Translations under genes and position numbers: made by a program
Shown here: positions 5,034-6,619 of the stretch, piece after piece
How positions within the stretch are numbered: the first letter of the stretch is position 1
Layout: the number at the start of each line of letters is the position of its first letter
NCBI GenBank assembly: GCA_028876695.1
Contig: JAGWRH010000131.1
Span: 1-6,619, forward strand
Source of the DNA: Acidobacteriota bacterium
Lineage (GTDB): Bacteria > Acidobacteriota > Terriglobia > Acidiferrales > UBA7541
Direction: 5' to 3'
Length of the DNA stretch: 6,619 nucleotides
The notes under the pieces: generated by a model
What the model was told of the DNA's origin: nothing
The model's input: the letters and a program-made list of their open reading frames with translations, nothing else
The model's database searches: none

Positions 5034-6619
5034 TCACCACTTCGGGTTGCCGCACGTGAAGTTCGCGGCGTCGTACGGATCGCCGCTGCCTTTATAGATC
5101 GCCGCCTGCGGATACGGACACGCCGGGTGCGTGCGATCGATCGCGCCCGCCACCCGATGCGTTGAAATAATCTTGTCCGGCGCAACGCCCGTCTCGCGCC
5201 ACTTCTCGATCACGTCCAGCGCGTTCCAGGCGCCCTGGAAGCTGCCCACTGAAAATCCCGAGCACATGCCCGCGTCCGGCAGCACGAACAATCGCGCGAA
5301 ACTCTGTGTCTCAGTTAGGTCGTCGCCCATCTCTTTTACGACGCTCTCGTAGTAATTCACCAGCCCGCCCGGAGGGATCGCGCCCTCCTGCCACGATTGA
5401 TACAGGATGATTTTCCCGCCATGCTTCTCGAACGGACGCAGATCCGGATCGGTAAAATTGACCATCGAGCCGAACTTCTCATCCGCCAGCCGCGTGTCGC
5501 GCGAAACATCGAACGTGTGCCAATCCCAATCGGCATTCTGGAAAATAATCGTCGCGAAGAAATCTTTGTTGATCGCCATCGGGTCGGGACCGCCCGCCAT
5601 CCAGTGCCACTCCAGTTCGCTGCCCGGCTCGAGTCCCGGATAGATCAGCGTGCCGTCGTCAAACTTCGCGCCCGCGTAAATTTGCCGCGCCGTCTGCACC
5701 TGCGCCGGAGTCAGGCACGCCGGCCCGTCCTCTTTTCCGGGGCATTGAATCGACGCGGGATCGAAATGGCACAGCCTCGGGTCCTCGACGATTCCGTCGC
5801 GCACGCCATCGAGCGCATCGCACTTGTCCAGCACCGCGCGATGGATCACCGGGAATTTCGCCGGCGGAATATATCCCGGTGCTTTGACGCCGTCCTTCAG
5901 CGCCACCCAGGAAAGATAGAGCGACACCGCTTGCAAATGCGTGATGTCATACGCCGGATCGCCGGCGGCAATGCCGTCGTAGTCAGTCGGATATTTCTGC
6001 GCCTCTGTGAGCGCCTGGTTCCCCCCTTCGTGGCAACTGCTCCAGAACGAAAGCCGCGCCGGTTTGCCGTAATACGCGGCCACGATCTGCTTCGCCGCGA
6101 CCGTCATTTCATGCACCGCGCGGTGGCCCCAATCGGCGACCAGCTCCGGATGCCCGATGGCCCACGGAGGCAGCGCGCCGGTAGCTTCCTTGTCGGAATG
6201 CCCGGTGTCGGTCGAGGCGGTCGCGTACCCTTTCTCCAGCTCGCGCGCCATTCCGCCGTAGCTGATCGAGCCGACAAATCCCGGGTTCCCTTCTCCCAGA
6301 TACAACCCGTTCCATTTCGACGCCGGCGGCAGCCAAACTTCGAATTTGATATGCGAATCGCTGGTCGGCGTGGCATAGGCAGCCACGCGGCAGAACGGCA
6401 CCGAAACCTTCTGTCCCGTCGGCGTCCCGTAGCGTCCCGGCAAGCTTGGAACTTCGAAATCCGGCGGCGGGTTGATCGACTTAGCGAGCGTGATCGTCAC
6501 GCCGGATATCTTCATCGACGCCAGGCTCTCGCACGATTGCTGCGCAGCCGCCGGAATCGCGCCCGCCAGGATGCCGATCAACAGCGCGCATCCCAATAGC
6601 ACAACGACTCGCGCCTGCC
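5034..6619 (-). CDS. Secreted tannase/feruloyl-esterase-family protein with substituted catalytic triad (5' end outside window)
   Basis: Alpha/beta-hydrolase-fold protein of the tannase/feruloyl esterase family, whose usual members cut gallate or ferulate esters. Residues are numbered from a GTG at 6602 (522 residues). The frame stays open to the edge (QARVVV upstream) and that GTG has no convincing ribosome binding site, so the true start is probably outside. A hydrophobic signal peptide ends near AAA|Q at 20-21. Family landmarks are present: a nucleophile-elbow region near 185-200 (WSSCHEGGNQAL), the lid calcium-type loop CDALDGVRDGIVED at 261-274, the GGKIILYQSW strand at 395-404, and GMCSG at 445-449. 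The triad is not: the expected Ser is His191, Asp is Glu406, and His is Met446. The cysteines normally bridging the triad (Cys190, Cys447) remain. The frame is intact, arguing against a decayed pseudogene. Hydrolysis is doubtful; a binding or altered catalytic role is possible. Confidence 0.88.
   Translation of the reverse strand, partial: QARVVVLLGCALLIGILAGAIPAAAQQSCESLASMKISGVTITLAKSINPPPDFEVPSLPGRYGTPTGQKVSVPFCRVAAYATPTSDSHIKFEVWLPPASKWNGLYLGEGNPGFVGSISYGGMARELEKGYATASTDTGHSDKEATGALPPWAIGHPELVADWGHRAVHEMTVAAKQIVAAYYGKPARLSFWSSCHEGGNQALTEAQKYPTDYDGIAAGDPAYDITHLQAVSLYLSWVALKDGVKAPGYIPPAKFPVIHRAVLDKCDALDGVRDGIVEDPRLCHFDPASIQCPGKEDGPACLTPAQVQTARQIYAGAKFDDGTLIYPGLEPGSELEWHWMAGGPDPMAINKDFFATIIFQNADWDWHTFDVSRDTRLADEKFGSMVNFTDPDLRPFEKHGGKIILYQSWQEGAIPPGGLVNYYESVVKEMGDDLTETQSFARLFVLPDAGMCSGFSVGSFQGAWNALDVIEKWRETGVAPDKIISTHRVAGAIDRTHPACPYPQAAIYKGSGDPYDAANFTCGNPKW

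Noticed and set aside
5397..6599. Plus-strand open frame of 400 codons antisense to the tannase-like gene
   Set aside because: Very Arg-rich low-complexity translation with no domain, explained as the shadow of the real gene.
6588..6602. L-L-G-C near the start of the tannase-like protein as a lipoprotein lipobox
   Set aside because: The hydrophobic stretch continues for about 15 residues after the Cys and ends in a normal AAA|Q cleavage site, so the Cys lies within the signal peptide core.
5034..6619. The tannase-like gene as a degraded pseudogene
   Set aside because: There is no internal stop or frameshift, and the signal peptide, lid loop and cysteines are conserved. The substitutions are confined to the catalytic positions and nearby residues.

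Overview
The window is a GC-rich bacterial segment, a little above 60% G+C by eye. All five recognisable protein genes lie on the minus strand, so they are transcribed from right to left. The gene families are PQQ-dependent alcohol-dehydrogenase-type quinoproteins with an H-D-W-D active-site motif, c-type cytochromes ending in a Pirellula/Verrucomicrobium-type heme-binding domain, and a tannase/feruloyl-esterase-family protein. Together they suggest a soil-type Acidobacteriota genome, with Verrucomicrobia or Planctomycetes as alternatives. This is inferred from family resemblance only; no marker gene is present.

Layout in the direction of transcription: (1) 6619-5034, a secreted tannase/feruloyl-esterase-like protein whose 5' end lies outside the window. 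Its fold landmarks are kept, but all three catalytic-triad positions are substituted. (2) A 164-bp gap with the best promoter candidate in the window and a hairpin in the leader. (3) 4869-4009, a periplasmic diheme cytochrome c. (4) 4012-2378, a complete PQQ dehydrogenase that overlaps the cytochrome gene by ATGA. (5) A 173-bp gap with a short hairpin after the stop and a 12-bp perfect palindrome. (6) 2204-1359, a second diheme cytochrome c. (7) 1362-1, a second PQQ dehydrogenase, again joined by ATGA and cut off by the left edge about 90 residues before its expected end. Genes 3-4 and 6-7 are therefore two tandem copies of one [diheme cytochrome c - PQQ dehydrogenase] module. The dehydrogenases are about two-thirds identical by eye; the cytochromes are clearly more diverged.

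Expected cooperation: each exported dehydrogenase oxidises an alcohol or aldehyde in the periplasm with PQQ. It carries no heme of its own, so its coupled diheme cytochrome probably takes the electrons towards a terminal oxidase. Both dehydrogenases carry the D-x-D pattern associated with lanthanide-dependent PQQ enzymes and lack the vicinal Cys pair of classical methanol/ethanol dehydrogenases. No PQQ biosynthesis gene, terminal oxidase, transporter, RNA gene, mobile element or CRISPR array is visible.

The observation most worth following is the tannase-like protein. Its Ser-Asp-His triad reads His-Glu-Met while the two cysteines that normally bridge the triad are kept, which suggests a non-hydrolytic or altered-function member next to a duplicated quinoprotein electron-transfer module.
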